Below are positions 27,687 to 40,200 of a stretch of 64,000 bases of DNA, one piece after another. The notes beneath the pieces were generated by a model. That model worked only from the letters and a program-made list of their open reading frames with translations. It searched no databases and was not told where the DNA came from. Numbering within the stretch: the stretch's first letter is position 1; the number at the start of each line of letters is the position of its first letter. Source of the DNA: Nakaseomyces glabratus (taxonomy: Eukaryota; Ascomycota; Saccharomycetes; Saccharomycetales; Saccharomycetaceae); NCBI RefSeq assembly GCF_010111755.1, contig NC_088962.1, positions 1,240,001 through 1,304,000 on the forward strand, in the 5' to 3' direction. Made by a program: the position numbers and the translations under genes.

Positions 27687-28397
27687 CTACAAGGTATCTC
27701 TAATTCTGTTGACCTCTTTGAACAAATGTTCCAAATACTTATCTGTCTCTTCGCATGTTTTCATAGAGGCCATTGACTCACATAGCATACGCAAGTAGTC
27801 AAAGTTGGTTCCACTTGGACCAACGTTTGTGGCAATGACGGATGCTGTCTGTTCAATTGTCTCTGGTCCTACAAATGCCTCGTTGCTCACTGTTCCTATA
27901 TACACGTTTGTAGTCAGGACTTTCTTCCCCGTAGTCTCATGCTCTGGCAATTGGTGGATCGCAGCCATAAGCTCTTGGTCGCTAGAGTCGCTCTCAGTGA
28001 GGTCCAAGTGCACTTCAACCTCATGCAAAGTGTATCCGTTCTGCTCTCTAACGTCGAGGTACTCTCTGACCTCGTCAGCACGATCTGCCGGTATATAATA
28101 CACCACACCTATGGTGTGCAAATCATTGGGCTGCAAGTTGGTGATAGGGTTCCCGTGGTTCTCATACTTGACATAGTCTTGCAGAAACCTGGGTGTCTTC
28201 ATGATCTCATCATGAGGAATCAGCGTAACCACACGGCCTGGTGAATCCGGCGTGCCCCTGTGATCCACCGAGCTCTGCCAGAACCTCCTCATGAACCCGT
28301 AAATCACAGCGGGAATCCTGTGCGTATAGTGCGGAGGCGGCTTGTATATCAGCGAGCCGTAGCCCAACACCCATATGCCACACTTCTCAACTGTCAT
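27687..28397 (-). CDS. GCG1: gamma-glutamyl cyclotransferase acting on glutathione (ChaC family)
   Basis: Splits glutathione into 5-oxoproline and Cys-Gly in the cytosol, part of glutathione turnover. 236 residues, against 232 in S. cerevisiae. The N-terminal substrate-binding loop VLGYGSLIYKPP (10-21), the GRVVTLIP strand and the LDVREQNGY motif with the presumed catalytic Glu118 are all present, so the enzyme should be active. The start gives an N-terminus a few residues before the conserved glycine loop, as in the family. It is divergent from CHD1, as in S. cerevisiae YER163C/YER164W. Confidence 0.97.
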   Translation of the reverse strand: MTVEKCGIWVLGYGSLIYKPPPHYTHRIPAVIYGFMRRFWQSSVDHRGTPDSPGRVVTLIPHDEIMKTPRFLQDYVKYENHGNPITNLQPNDLHTIGVVYYIPADRADEVREYLDVREQNGYTLHEVEVHLDLTESDSSDQELMAAIHQLPEHETTGKKVLTTNVYIGTVSNEAFVGPETIEQTASVIATNVGPSGTNFDYLRMLCESMASMKTCEETDKYLEHLFKEVNRIRDTL

Positions 28398-29203
28398 CCT
28401 GTGCCTTCGTTCTTAAAAGGTCTATGAGTCTCTTGCCAAAGTTTCGCACATTCTGGTTTTATAGAGAAAGTAAGTCATAGCAAGTAGTGATAACCACAGC
28501 AGCACAACACAGAAACTACAAGAATAGACAATATTACGTACTCTGTATATCAATTCTCATATTAGTATATCACTTATCATTAGTATACACACATATCTAC
28601 ACACCGGCTACAGAATCCGGAATGCGAGCCTTTGAAAGACTCTCAAAGGGATACCATATTCAGTTGGGAGTAGTAACAACACTGACACTAGGGGAACAAC
28701 GAACAACCATTTGGAACACAAGTAGAGATCAATATAGCAAGTCCCTCTGTTTATATCAAAGCTCATCGCAAAGTGGTTTGTGACGGGTGAAGCTTCGAAA
28801 CGAAAAGTTTTTCAGAAAAACAAGAAAAAATAGCAGAAACTTTGGGCAAAAATGCTGAGAAGAAGGGACTTCTTTAATGTGAAGCAGTTGTTGATACGTT
28901 TGATCTTGTATGCTGTGTTTTTGAGTTGCGATAAGGTTGGTTTTGTGAATAAATTGGGTGAGAGATAGAATTGGGACAGGAACCAGCTTGGCACTAGGGT
29001 ATTGAAGCGGGAGGAAAGGAAAAAAAGATAAAGAGAAATAATACTCTGTGGAGAAAAAAAAAGTAGTATTCTACTGTAAGCGCCTTGGCATCAGACTGTT
29101 ATATTGTTGGTAGACGTTTAAGGGCCTTGTAATTATAATTCTAGTGCAGTCAAACTTCCTGTAAGAAACCTGCTTGGAAGGTAAAGAACGAACAACATAC
29201 ATT
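28398..29203. promoter_or_regulatory. divergent promoter region, GCG1 / CHD1
   Basis: About 0.8 kb. It contains one PAC site on the minus strand (28760-28769). Otherwise it is A-rich toward CHD1, with no RNA gene or repeat visible. Confidence 0.5.
28760..28769 (-). promoter_or_regulatory. PAC site between GCG1 and CHD1
   Basis: AGCTCATCGC, reverse complement of GCGATGAGCT. It lies about 360 bp upstream of GCG1 and 435 bp upstream of CHD1, so either gene could be the target. Confidence 0.5.
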
Positions 29204-32200
29204 ATGAAGGAGATTGACGAAGAAGTTTTACAGAATCCGGAATTGTATGGGTTAAGAAGGTCTCATCGTGCAGTTGCTCATCGTCCCTATGTTGATGACG
29301 AGGAAGATGAGGACGATGTTCCTGTGAAGACACGTAAGAGGAGGTCCGCATTGGTTGACGATGAGGATGACGACGACGAAAACGCAAATGATGATATAAG
29401 CGATGACTACGATGACTATGACAATGATTCGGCAGCGGACGATGACGATGACGAGGATGGAGATGACGACGACATGGACGAGGATGACGATGACGATTAT
29501 CGCGGGTCACCTCAGAAGAAGAGATCCTCGCGTGGCTCAGGACGCGGTAACTCCTACAAAAAGAAGACAGCGGCTACCAGAAATGTGAAAAGAGAGAAAC
29601 AAGTAGCAATTCCAACGCGGTTTTCTTCAAGAGCCAATAAACAGGTCAATTACAACATCGATTACTCTGACGACGATTTACTAGAATCAGAGGAAGAGTT
29701 TGACTCCGATGAGGATGAACTATTGGATGAAGATCAAGAGTCACGTGCGAGGTCGAATACACCACCGCAGGAGGATGTACATGGTATTGACATGGTTATT
29801 ACACATAGAATTAAAGAGGGTTCAGATAAGGAGCACTTAGCAAAGATTGTACCAGAACTTAATGTTTGCAAAGAAAACTACGAGTTTCAAATTAAATGGA
29901 CCGACCAATCGCATTTGCATAACACTTGGGAGACATATGAAAGTCTTGCAGGTGTAAAAGGTATCAAGAGGCTTGATAACTACTGTAAACAATATATTAT
30001 ACAGGAGCAGCAAGTTCGTTTAGATCCTTACATTACTCCAGAGGATATTGAAATAATGGATATGGAACATGAGAGACGTCTAGATGAACTGCAGGAGTTT
30101 ACCAATCCTGAGAGAATCATCGATAGCCAGAGAGTCGAACTGGAAGATGGCACGTCACAGTTACAATATCTAGTGAAATGGCGTCACTTGAATTATGATG
30201 AAGCAACATGGGAAGATGCTGCTGAAATAGTAAAAATTGCACCCGAACCTGTGAAACATTTCCAAAGCAGGCAGAACTCTAAAATCCTTCCACAATATTC
30301 TAGTAATTATACCTCAGAGAGACCCAGGTTTGAAAAACTTAGTGTCCAACCCCCATTTATTAAGGGTGGTGAATTAAGAGACTTCCAATTGACTGGTATC
30401 AATTGGATGGCTTTCCTATGGTCCAAGAATGATAACGGTATATTGGCCGATGAAATGGGTCTTGGTAAAACAGTTCAAACTGTAGCATTTATAAGTTGGC
30501 TGATATTCGCCAGAAGACAAAACGGTCCACATTTAGTTGTTGTACCGTTATCTACTATGCCAGCGTGGATTGAAACTTTCGAAAAATGGGCTCCAGATAT
30601 CGATGTGATATGCTACATGGGCAATCAAAAATCCAGAGATATTGAACGGGAATATGAGTTTTACTCTAATCCAAAAGGTAAAGGAAAAAAACAGATTAAA
30701 TTTAATGTTCTAATGACAACATATGAATACATTCTGAAAGATAGAGCAGAACTGGGAAGTATAAAATGGCAATTTCTAGCAGTTGATGAAGCGCATAGAC
30801 TTAAGAATGCTGAATCGTCACTGTACGAGTCTCTAAATAGTTTCAAGGTTGCGAACAGACTACTGATCACTGGTACACCACTACAAAATAATATCAAAGA
30901 ACTTGCTGCCCTTGTTAATTTCTTAATGCCTGGAAGATTCACCATTGATCAAGAAATTGATTTCGAAAACCAAGATGAAGAACAAGAGCAATACATTCGT
31001 GATTTGCATAAGAGGTTACAACCGTTCATTCTAAGACGTCTGAAAAAAGATGTTGAAAAGTCATTACCTTCAAAAACGGAAAGAATTCTTCGTGTTGAAT
31101 TGTCAGATGTACAAACCGAATACTATAAAAATATCTTGACTAAAAATTACTCAGCATTGACAGCAGGAGCCAAAGGTGGGAGATTTTCAATGCTAAACAT
31201 TATGAATACTTTAATGAAAGCGTCTAACCATCCATATCTATTTGATTCTGCGGAGGAGAAAGTTCTAGAGAAATTCGGGGCAGGAAATATGTCGAGAGAG
31301 AATATTTTGAGAGGCTTAATTATGTCTTCAGGTAAAATGGTGCTTTTAGACAAACTTTTAACTAGACTGAAAAAGGATGGCCATAGAGTACTTATATTTT
31401 CTCAAATGGTCCGAATTTTGGATATTCTAGGAGATTATCTTTCTATCAAAGGTATAAATTTCCAGCGTCTTGACGGTACCGTGCCTTCAAATCAAAGAAG
31501 AATTGCTATTGATCATTTCAATGCACCGGGTTCTGATGATTTTGTTTTCTTACTTTCCACAAGAGCTGGTGGTCTTGGTATCAACTTAATGACTGCCGAT
31601 ACAGTCATCATTTTTGACTCGGATTGGAATCCACAGGCCGATTTACAGGCTATGGCAAGAGCTCATCGTATTGGTCAAAAAAATCATGTTATGGTTTACA
31701 GATTAGTATCTAAGGATACTGTAGAGGAAGAAGTCCTTGAAAGAGCTAGGAAGAAAATGATTCTAGAGTATGCTATTATCTCCCTTGGTGTTACAGATGG
31801 TAACAAGTATACAAAGAAAACCGAGCCCTCTGCTGGTGAATTATCCGAAATTCTAAAATTTGGTGCAGGCAATATGTTTGCTGCAAAGGATAATCAAAAG
31901 AAGTTGGAAGACTTAAATCTAGACGATGTTTTAAGCCATGCTGAAGATCATGTCACTACACCTGATCTTGGAGAGTCTCACCTTGGTGGTGAAGAATTTT
32001 TGAAGCAGTTCGAAGTTACTGACTATAAAGCGGATGTTGATTGGGACGATATTATTCCTGAAGAAGAACTAAAGAAACTACAAGATGAAGAGCAGCGACA
32101 CAAGGACGAGGAATACGTCAAAGAGCAGCTAGAGATGATGAATAGAAGAAACAACGCTTTGAAGAAGATAAAAGATAGTGTAAATGGTGAGGGATCTACC

Positions 32201-33634
32201 GTTACATCTGATGATGAAGATGGCAGGTCTTCTCGTAGAAGAGCTAAAACCAACGATCTAAATTCTATAGGCGACTCTGAGGTAAGGGCTCTATACAGGG
32301 CAGTTCTTCGCTTTGGTGATGTTACTGATAAACTTGATGAACTTATAGCAGATGGGACATTGCCGGTAAAATCTATCGAGAAGTATAAAGAAATCTTGGA
32401 AGAGCTACTTGATGAAGCCAAGAGCATATATGAAGAAGAAGATACCAAGAGAACACAAACGCTTCGGGAATTTGAAGCAGCTGCCCATGAATACAAGATG
32501 AAGCTGAAGACCGGTGAAATCAAGGCTGAGGAACAAGAGAAGGATAATCCAATAACTAGGTTGACGATGAAACGTAGGGAGAAGAAGGCAATCCTATTTA
32601 CTTTCCACAAAGTTAAGTCTTTGAATGCGGAATCCATTGTCAACAGGTGCAGAGATCTAGAGTTTGTAAACAATTATTTCAAGACGCATTTCAAGAATGA
32701 CCCACTTGAGTTCAAGTTCGACAAAGCACATCCTAAGCCGGTGACCAACTGGAACTGTGACTGGAACCAAATGGATGACGAGAAATTGATGGTTGGTATC
32801 CATAAGTACGGTTACGGTGCGTGGGCCCAAATACGTGATGACCCGTTCTTGGGACTAACCAACAAGATATTCCTGAGCGATGTGAGTTCAGCGGCCACAG
32901 ATAAAGTCAAGGAGGAAGTGAAACAAGAGACACCAGATGCCACAGGTGGCAAGAGGTCCAAGGGCAGAGAGAGCAAGAAAGTACCTGGTGCACTGCACCT
33001 CGGCAGAAGAGTTGACTATCTGATAGATTTCTTACAGAACGACGGCAAGCCCACCACTGGTGCCAGCGGCTCATCCAGTATATCAGAGTCATCCAGAAAG
33101 ACTGCTGCTAATCCAAGGAAGCGTAACCGCAAACCCAACAATACCAGCTCCTTCTCGGAGACCAGTGCCTCTGGCACACCTGAGCTGGGCAAGCTCGACT
33201 CACCGGGCCAACCCACCAAACGTATAAAGGCACTGCCAAAGGGCCCAGCCTCGCTGGTGTCACGCAACAAGAAGACCAACTCACCGCAGAGAGATGGCAA
33301 CAAGGAGAACGAAAACGGCACAAGTGGCGCGCATGCGAAGGAATACGACTCCATGGACGAGGAAGAGTGCAGACATACGATGACCTCGATGAGATCCTCT
33401 CTGAAGCGTTTAAGACGTGGTGGCAAAGGCCTAGACAGGAGAGAATGGGCCAAGATCCTAAAATCAGAGCTCACAGCCATCGGTGACTACATCGAAGCCC
33501 AGGCGAAGAAGAACAAGAACCCGGACCGCCACAGGAAACACCTCTGGTCCTACAGCTCAAACTTCTGGCCAGCAGCAGTGAAGAGCGCAAAGCTAATGGA
33601 AATGTACAAGAAGATAACAAGCGCAGAGAAGTAA
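29204..33634 (+). CDS. CHD1: Chd1 chromatin remodeller (Snf2-family ATPase)
   Basis: Chd1 slides and spaces nucleosomes over transcribed genes. From the first in-frame ATG (29204) it is 1476 residues, against 1468; the frame is open ten codons further upstream but without an ATG, and [20 protein letters not shown] aligns with the family start. Order: a very acidic Asp-rich region (30-110), a Lys/Arg patch, tandem chromodomains (about 190-360, with [18 protein letters not shown] and [15 protein letters not shown]), the Snf2 ATPase with Walker A DEMGLGKT (Lys422) and DEAH (528-531), the helicase C lobe with [15 protein letters not shown], the SANT-SLIDE DNA-binding region (about 1030-1280), and a C-terminal CHCT domain (about 1380-1470, [14 protein letters not shown]). 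The last 700 bp are visibly more GC-rich than the rest. Confidence 0.98.
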   Translation: MKEIDEEVLQNPELYGLRRSHRAVAHRPYVDDEEDEDDVPVKTRKRRSALVDDEDDDDENANDDISDDYDDYDNDSAADDDDDEDGDDDDMDEDDDDDYRGSPQKKRSSRGSGRGNSYKKKTAATRNVKREKQVAIPTRFSSRANKQVNYNIDYSDDDLLESEEEFDSDEDELLDEDQESRARSNTPPQEDVHGIDMVITHRIKEGSDKEHLAKIVPELNVCKENYEFQIKWTDQSHLHNTWETYESLAGVKGIKRLDNYCKQYIIQEQQVRLDPYITPEDIEIMDMEHERRLDELQEFTNPERIIDSQRVELEDGTSQLQYLVKWRHLNYDEATWEDAAEIVKIAPEPVKHFQSRQNSKILPQYSSNYTSERPRFEKLSVQPPFIKGGELRDFQLTGINWMAFLWSKNDNGILADEMGLGKTVQTVAFISWLIFARRQNGPHLVVVPLSTMPAWIETFEKWAPDIDVICYMGNQKSRDIEREYEFYSNPKGKGKKQIKFNVLMTTYEYILKDRAELGSIKWQFLAVDEAHRLKNAESSLYESLNSFKVANRLLITGTPLQNNIKELAALVNFLMPGRFTIDQEIDFENQDEEQEQYIRDLHKRLQPFILRRLKKDVEKSLPSKTERILRVELSDVQTEYYKNILTKNYSALTAGAKGGRFSMLNIMNTLMKASNHPYLFDSAEEKVLEKFGAGNMSRENILRGLIMSSGKMVLLDKLLTRLKKDGHRVLIFSQMVRILDILGDYLSIKGINFQRLDGTVPSNQRRIAIDHFNAPGSDDFVFLLSTRAGGLGINLMTADTVIIFDSDWNPQADLQAMARAHRIGQKNHVMVYRLVSKDTVEEEVLERARKKMILEYAIISLGVTDGNKYTKKTEPSAGELSEILKFGAGNMFAAKDNQKKLEDLNLDDVLSHAEDHVTTPDLGESHLGGEEFLKQFEVTDYKADVDWDDIIPEEELKKLQDEEQRHKDEEYVKEQLEMMNRRNNALKKIKDSVNGEGSTVTSDDEDGRSSRRRAKTNDLNSIGDSEVRALYRAVLRFGDVTDKLDELIADGTLPVKSIEKYKEILEELLDEAKSIYEEEDTKRTQTLREFEAAAHEYKMKLKTGEIKAEEQEKDNPITRLTMKRREKKAILFTFHKVKSLNAESIVNRCRDLEFVNNYFKTHFKNDPLEFKFDKAHPKPVTNWNCDWNQMDDEKLMVGIHKYGYGAWAQIRDDPFLGLTNKIFLSDVSSAATDKVKEEVKQETPDATGGKRSKGRESKKVPGALHLGRRVDYLIDFLQNDGKPTTGASGSSSISESSRKTAANPRKRNRKPNNTSSFSETSASGTPELGKLDSPGQPTKRIKALPKGPASLVSRNKKTNSPQRDGNKENENGTSGAHAKEYDSMDEEECRHTMTSMRSSLKRLRRGGKGLDRREWAKILKSELTAIGDYIEAQAKKNKNPDRHRKHLWSYSSNFWPAAVKSAKLMEMYKKITSAEK

Positions 33635-33660
33635 GTAGATATGTAATATTAAACCCAATA

Positions 33661-33681
33661 CCCCCCCCCCCCCACACACAC
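33661..33681. repeat. C13 homopolymer plus CA dinucleotide run
   Basis: Thirteen consecutive C at 33661-33673, then ACACACAC. It is the longest G/C homopolymer in the window. Confidence 0.9.
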
Positions 33682-33866
33682 TAACTACATAGTATACAAA
33701 TGCTCATACACGAGTCATACACAACGGCCCATCCCTCATCGAAGCTTCTCCCAAGAAGCGATGCGAACGTTTTTGGAAAATTTTTTTTTTTACTGATGGA
33801 TTGTGTCTTTGAACAAAAAAACTTTGAAAAGTTTTCATTTGAAGGATTTTAGTCTTATAAGTTGTT

Positions 33867-33874
33867 TATATAAG
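33867..33874 (+). promoter_or_regulatory. TATA box, PAB1
   Basis: TATATAAG fits TATAWAWR, 480 bp before the ATG. The distance is long, but the intervening sequence is ATG-free and A-rich. Confidence 0.55.
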
Positions 33875-34353
33875 GTTTCGCTGTTGTATATAGAGGACGA
33901 CTGCTGTTTTTTAACTTGAGGAACTCCATACTCTGCCTATAAAAAAAAGAGATAACTTTTTCTTTCTGATCCCTTTGTTGTTTTGGAACTATTTTGACCC
34001 AGAAGTTACAAAAAAAAGAAGTTGAAGAACACAACAATTGATTGAAAAAAAGATTAAGTTTATACAACTAAAAAATCTAAAAAAAAATCATAAAACCCAA
34101 TTATAAAAAAATATTAATCAAGAAAACCTATTTCAAGAAGAAATACTACCTTTTGACAAAGAAAAAAAAATTTATTCACACATATAAAATTTGAAGAAGA
34201 AAATTTTTTTTAGTACTTGAAATAATAATCTGAATTTTTAATTTCCCTGAGCAAAGAAAGCATATTGGACATAGTATTCTAGTTCAATAACATCTAAGAG
34301 AGGAGAATTTAAAAAAAAAAATAATTACAACTGAAATAATACCACAAGTTACA

Positions 34354-36093
34354 ATGGCTGACATTACTGAAAAGACTGCTGAACAATTGGAAAACCTTTC
34401 TTTGCAAGATAAGCAAGAAGGTACCAACGAGGAGAACCAATCTGAGACCGTCTCTGCCTCTCTGTACGTTGGTGACTTGGACCCATCTGTCTCCGAAGCT
34501 CACTTGTACGACATCTTCTCCCCAATTGGTGCTGTCTCTTCCATCCGTGTCTGTCGTGATGCTATCACCAAGACTTCCTTGGGTTACGCATACGTCAACT
34601 TCAATGACCACGACGCTGCCAAGACCGCCATTGAAAAGCTGAACTTCACTCCAATCAAGGGCAAGCTTTGCCGTATCATGTGGTCCCAGCGTGATCCTTC
34701 CCTAAGAAAGAAGGGTGCTGGTAACATCTTCATCAAGAACTTGCACCCAGACATCGACAACAAGGCTCTTTATGACACTTTCTCTGTCTTCGGTAACATT
34801 TTGTCCAGTAAGGTCGCTACCGATGAGACCGGTAAGTCCAAGGGTTTTGGTTACGTCCACTTCGAAGAAGACGAGTCCGCCAGCGAAGCTATTGACGCTT
34901 TGAACGGTATGTTGTTGAACGGCCAAGAGATTTATGTCGGTCCACACTTGTCCAAGAAGGAACGTGAATCCAAGTTCGAAGAAATGAAGGCTAACTTCAC
35001 TAACGTTTACATCAAGAACATTAACACTGAAACTACTGACAAGGAATTCGAAGAACTAGTCGCCAAGTTCGGTAAGACCGACTCTGTTGTCCTAGAGAGA
35101 ACCCCAGAAGGTGAAAACAAGGGTTTCGGTTTCGTTAACTTCGTTAACCACGAAGACGCTGTCAAGTGTGTTGAAGAATTGAACAACACTGAATTCAAGG
35201 GTCAACCATTGTACGTTAACCGTGCTCAAAAGAAGTACGAACGTCAACAAGAATTGAAGAAGCAATACGAAGCTACTAGAATGGAAAAGATGGCTAAGTA
35301 CCAAGGTATTAACTTGTTCATCAAGAACTTGGATGACTCTATCGATGACAAGAAGTTGGAAGAAGAATTTGCCCCATACGGTACCATTACTTCTGCCAAG
35401 GTCATGACCACCGAAAACGGTAAGTCCAAGGGTTTCGGTTTTGTTTGTTTCTCCACCCCAGAAGAAGCTACCAAGGCTATCACTGAAAAGAACCAACAAA
35501 TCGTTGCCGGTAAGCCATTATACGTTGCCATTGCTCAAAGAAAGGATGTCAGACGTTCTCAACTAGCTCAACAAATCCAAGCTAGAAACCAAATGAGATT
35601 CCAACAAGCTTCTGCTGCCGCCGCTGCTGCTGCCGCCGCTGGTATGCCAGGTCAATTCATGCCACCAATGTTCTACGGTGTTATGCCACCAAGAGGTGTT
35701 CCATTCAACGGTCCAAACCCACAAATGGCCAACATGGGTGCTATGCCAAAGAACGGTATGCCACCACACCAATTCAGAAACGGTCCAGTCTACGGTGTCC
35801 CACCACAAGGTGGTTTTGCTAGAAACGGTCCAGCTGCCAACCAATTCTACCAACAAAAGCAAAGACAAGCTTTGGGTGAAGAGCTATACAAGAGAATCTT
35901 CTCCAGAACCAATGACGAAGAAGCTGCTGGTAAGATCACTGGTATGATTTTGGACTTGCCACCACAAGAAGTCGTTCCATTGCTAGAAAACGACGAGTTG
36001 TTCGAACAACATTTCAAGGAAGCATCTGCTGCTTACGAATCCTTCAAGCAAGAACAACAACAACCTCAAGGTGAAGAAGCTCAACAAGCTTAA
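34354..36093 (+). CDS. PAB1: Poly(A)-binding protein Pab1
   Basis: Binds mRNA poly(A) tails; promotes closed-loop translation through eIF4G and controls deadenylation. 579 residues, against 577. Four RRMs lie at about 36-114, 124-201, 217-294 and 320-397, each with RNP2 (LYVGDL, IFIKNL, VYIKNI, LFIKNL) and RNP1 (KGFGYV, KGFGFV). A Pro/Met/Gly-rich linker with nine consecutive Ala (421-429) follows, then the C-terminal MLLE domain at about 503-565 containing [10 protein letters not shown] and a Gln-rich end. Codon use is strongly biased to the preferred yeast set (GGT, TTG, AAG, GAA), as expected for a very highly expressed gene and unlike its neighbours. The long A-rich leader may support autoregulation. 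Confidence 0.99.
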   Translation: MADITEKTAEQLENLSLQDKQEGTNEENQSETVSASLYVGDLDPSVSEAHLYDIFSPIGAVSSIRVCRDAITKTSLGYAYVNFNDHDAAKTAIEKLNFTPIKGKLCRIMWSQRDPSLRKKGAGNIFIKNLHPDIDNKALYDTFSVFGNILSSKVATDETGKSKGFGYVHFEEDESASEAIDALNGMLLNGQEIYVGPHLSKKERESKFEEMKANFTNVYIKNINTETTDKEFEELVAKFGKTDSVVLERTPEGENKGFGFVNFVNHEDAVKCVEELNNTEFKGQPLYVNRAQKKYERQQELKKQYEATRMEKMAKYQGINLFIKNLDDSIDDKKLEEEFAPYGTITSAKVMTTENGKSKGFGFVCFSTPEEATKAITEKNQQIVAGKPLYVAIAQRKDVRRSQLAQQIQARNQMRFQQASAAAAAAAAAGMPGQFMPPMFYGVMPPRGVPFNGPNPQMANMGAMPKNGMPPHQFRNGPVYGVPPQGGFARNGPAANQFYQQKQRQALGEELYKRIFSRTNDEEAAGKITGMILDLPPQEVVPLLENDELFEQHFKEASAAYESFKQEQQQPQGEEAQQA

Positions 36094-37202
36094 GTAACTT
36101 AAAGGATCGCTTAGCCATTTTCTAATAAAGTATACTCACCTTTAAAAAACAGCACATCCCCAATTACAATAATTTTATTTTTATCAATGAAAAGGAAGCG
36201 TTACACCATTCCCTTATGGCAAAGATCATTATCTGGACTTAGCTAATGAAGTTATCACGCATGCTTCGCCATATCATCAAAGAAGAAAATTAAATTATTA
36301 CTATTTTAACTTAAGCTCCTATTCTCTTACGAGCTTATTTTTTACTTCTCCGCAAAATACCTAGAGTGTATTCTTGCATTTTCTGTCTCTCTGTAAACTA
36401 GAAGATATATTTTAAGATTAGTTTAGAAATCCCACGATTATGGAAAATCAGTAGGATTGGTTATTTTTTACTTTCAACTTACATCTTTTGTTATTATTGC
36501 AACTGATTTCCTTCTCCCAGTTATATCGAAGAAATGGAAATTATTGGAATAACCACAGTGTTCTATATTTGTGTATCTATTATTAACAACAAATTTATCC
36601 CCATGTTTAGATCAACAGTTCATAGTAATAGAGATTTATTGCTGAATCACGAAACCATATCATAGCCATTCTTATACGTCATCCAAATAAAATCACATAC
36701 AACGAATCCCCTTTCAATCTGCGGTGAGAAGAAAGGGAAAACTGGCAAGTCCTAAGCCATTTTGAGCCATTTTCTGCTAAGAAATCTCTTTTGCTGGAAG
36801 TAACGAATAATATTTGAAGTAGGTCTTGATAACGGACTTTTCAATCTAACTATCAACTAACGGTTTCTTATAAATAGGGAACACGGGTTTAAGGAGAAAA
36901 CGTTTAACTCCCGTCTTTTCCTGTTGTTTTGTTACCGACCGATACTCTATCAAGTGCTTACCGATCAAGATTGAAAACGCGTTATAAGATAGTAATAGGG
37001 AACTTCTGAAGTCACTAGATCACTCTATTAGGCGGCTTATCCAAGATTTGCAAGGTATATGAAGAAAGTTATTTTTCGTTATTATTAAGGAATTTGAGTA
37101 TTTGGAGTTATTGATTGAGTTTCTGACGCCTAAGGAAAAGAGAAATATATTGCCCACAGTTTTTTTGTAGGAAGAAAATTTACTTCTTTGTTGTACTATA
37201 AT
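36094..37202 (+). promoter_or_regulatory. PAB1 3' flank and DNF1 promoter region
   Basis: 1.1 kb without a gene. Near DNF1 there is a TATA element TATAAATA (36869-36876), an MCB-type ACGCGT inside AACGCGTT (36976-36983), and a nine-codon upstream ORF (37059-37088). Nothing recognisable lies in 36150-36850. Confidence 0.55.
36869..36876 (+). promoter_or_regulatory. TATA box, DNF1
   Basis: TATAAATA, matching TATAWAWR, 327-334 bp before the DNF1 ATG. Confidence 0.5.
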
Positions 37203-40200
37203 ATGTCAGGAAGCAATAAACCTGGAAATGGTGATTTCATCACCTCACCATTTGATGATGCCTTTGAATTTGAGGAAGGAGATAATACAGTTAATAATTC
37301 GTCATCAAATGGTAACGGACACACAAGTGGATCAGGTAATTGGAATGATGGTCATAAGATGGAGGAGAAGGAAACTACTCTGGCAGACGATACTGACATT
37401 GAGATATCATCAATCCAACCTACCCCTCATTTGGGTGGTGCGAAGACCGGTATGTTTGACGATGTGGCATTAGATAATGATGATCATAACGATAGTAGCC
37501 GAGAGATGAAAAGGTTGAGGATGGGGACTAGGAGAGTAAAGGGTCACAAATCCCAATTTGGAAACATGTCTAGGAATAAGACATTGAAGTGGGCAAAGAA
37601 AAATATCAAAAATCCCTTTGATGATTTTAGCAGAGATGAAGAAGAGGAAAATGACAGATCAACGAATAGAGCTGATCAGCTGCGAACAGTATACCACAAC
37701 CTACCCCTCCCGGAAGAAATGTTAGATGAAGAAGGTAATCCTATAATGGAATATCCAAGAAATAAAATTCGGACGACAAAGTATACCCCTCTTTCTTTTT
37801 TCCCGAAAAATCTCTTGTTCCAATTCCAGAACTTTGCCAATGTTTACTTTTTGGTTTTAATTATTTTAGGTGCATTCCAAATATTTGGTGTTACCAATCC
37901 CGGCTTAAGTGCAGTGCCTCTTATTGTGATTGTTATAATCACAGCTATCAAGGATGGTATTGAAGATTCTAGAAGAACAATTTTAGATTTGGAGGTTAAT
38001 AATACAAGAACTCACATTTTAGAAGGTGTTGTAAATGAAAATGTCTCTGTAGACAATGTCTCATTATGGAGAAGATTCAAAAAGGCAAATAGTAGGTTAC
38101 TAATGCAGTTTATCCAATGGTGCAAAGAAAGAATGACCGAAGATGGTAAGAGGAGAAGGTTACAGAGACAGCGTCGTAAATTACGTAAATCTACAAGAAA
38201 TGGGCATGGACCTAGGAATTCATTGGACTCAATGGATAGTTACAGACCTTCTGCAGATTATTATAACAGACCATCATTGGACTACGATAATATGGGCCAT
38301 ATAGTTGGTGAGGATGAAGATGTTGATATTATCGATAGAACATTACCACCAAGAACTGATACTAGGTTTGCCCGTGATTACTGGAAGAGCGTTAAGGTTG
38401 GAGATATAGTTCGTATCCACAATAATGATGAAATTCCAGCTGATATTATTTTACTATCAACTTCTGACTCTGATGGTGGATGTTATGTGGAGACAAAAAA
38501 TCTTGACGGTGAAACAAACTTGAAGGTGAGACAAGCATTGAAGTGTAGTTATAAGATAAAGACGTCGAGAGATATTGCAAGGACAAGATTTTGGATTGAA
38601 AGTGAAGGTCCCCATGCGAACCTATACTCTTACCAAGGTAACTTGAAATGGAAGGATTCGACAAATAACGAGTTGAGAAACGAACCTGTAACTATCAACA
38701 ACATGTTGCTCCGTGGTTGTACACTAAGAAACACAAAATGGGCAATGGGTATTGTTGTTTTTACTGGTGATGATACTAAAATTATGTTAAACGCAGGTGT
38801 CACTCCAACAAAAAAATCACGTATTTCTAGAGAATTGAATTTTTCAGTTTTGATTAACTTTTTGGTTTTATTCATTTTGTGTTTCATTTCTGGTTTGGCA
38901 AATGGTATTGATTATGACAAACATCCTAGATCAAGAGATTTCTTTGAATTTGGTACTGTTGCTGGTAATCCAGCCACTAATGGTTTTGTATCTTTCTGGG
39001 TCGCAGTTATTCTTTATCAATCATTGGTTCCTATCTCACTTTATATTTCTGTGGAAATTATAAAAACTGCTCAGGCTGCTTTCATTTATGGTGATGTCTT
39101 GTTGTATAATGCCAAATTAGACTATCCGTGTACTCCTAAATCATGGAATATATCAGATGATTTGGGCCAGATTGAATATATCTTCTCGGATAAAACTGGT
39201 ACTCTAACACAGAATGTTATGGAATTCAAGAAATGTACAATCAATGGTGTGTCATATGGTAGGGCTTATACAGAAGCGTTAGCAGGTTTAAGAAAAAGAC
39301 AAGGTATTGATGTTGAAGCTGAAGGTAGGAGAGAAAAAGAAGAAATTGCAAAAGACAGAGATGTCATGATCAATGATTTGAGAAATCTTTCTAACAATAC
39401 CCAATTTTTCCCTGATGAAATTACGTTTATCTCAAAGGAGATTGTTCAAGATTTCAAGGGGCGTAACGGGGATATACAAAAGAAATGTTGTGAACATTTC
39501 ATGTTGGCTCTCGCATTATGCCATTCTGTGCTGACTGAACCTAGTCCTACTAATCCCAACAAACTTGAAATGAAGGCTCAATCTCCAGACGAAGCTGCAT
39601 TGGTTACTACTGCAAGAGATCTCGGTTTTTGTTTCATGGGTAAAACTAAAACTGGTATGGTTGTTGAAATACAGGGTATTCAAAAGGAATTTGAAATTTT
39701 GAACATTTTAGAATTTAACTCTGCTAGGAAGAGAATGAGTTGTATCATTAAAATTCCTGGTGCTACCCCAAATGATGAACCTAGAGCACTGTTAATTTGT
39801 AAGGGTGCTGATTCTGTTATTTACTCTAGATTGAGTACTAAGGCTGGCGAAAATGACGAAACTTTATTAGAAAAGACTGCACTTCATTTAGAACAGTACG
39901 CAACGGAGGGTTTGAGAACTCTTTGTCTTGCTCAAAGAGAACTAACATGGTCTGAATACACTGAATGGAATGCCAGATATGATATTGCAGCTGCATCATT
40001 AACTAACAGAGAGGAACAGCTTGAAATAGTTTCTGACTCTATAGAAAGAGACTTAATTCTTTTGGGTGGTACTGCCATTGAAGATCGTTTACAAGACGGT
40101 GTACCAGAATCCATTGCATTACTAGCGGAAGCTGGTATAAAGTTGTGGGTTCTAACTGGTGACAAAGTCGAAACAGCTATCAATATTGGCTTTTCATGTA

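Larger units (their letters stand above)
33635..34353 (+). promoter_or_regulatory. PAB1 promoter and probable long A-rich 5' leader
   Basis: A C13 run followed by CA repeats lies 27 bp after the CHD1 stop. A consensus TATATAAG lies at 33867-33874. From there to the PAB1 ATG (about 480 bp) the sequence is strongly A-rich with no ATG on the plus strand, which suggests that most of it is transcribed leader. A11 lies at 34311-34321. Confidence 0.65.

Noticed and set aside
29174..29203. Upstream extension of CHD1 (and similar ones for DNF1, CCA1, ADK2 and SBE22)
   Set aside because: Each begins with TTG or GTG. The first in-frame ATG gives the family-typical N-terminus, and nuclear yeast genes nearly always start at ATG.
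29202..29510. His/Arg-rich antisense frame opposite the CHD1 acidic region
   Set aside because: The reverse complement of Asp codons GAT/GAC gives His/Arg-type codons; a composition artefact.
35092..35868. Antisense frames of 135 and 101 codons across PAB1
   Set aside because: Extreme codon bias in PAB1 removes stops on the opposite strand; the translations are Trp/Thr/Ser-rich nonsense.
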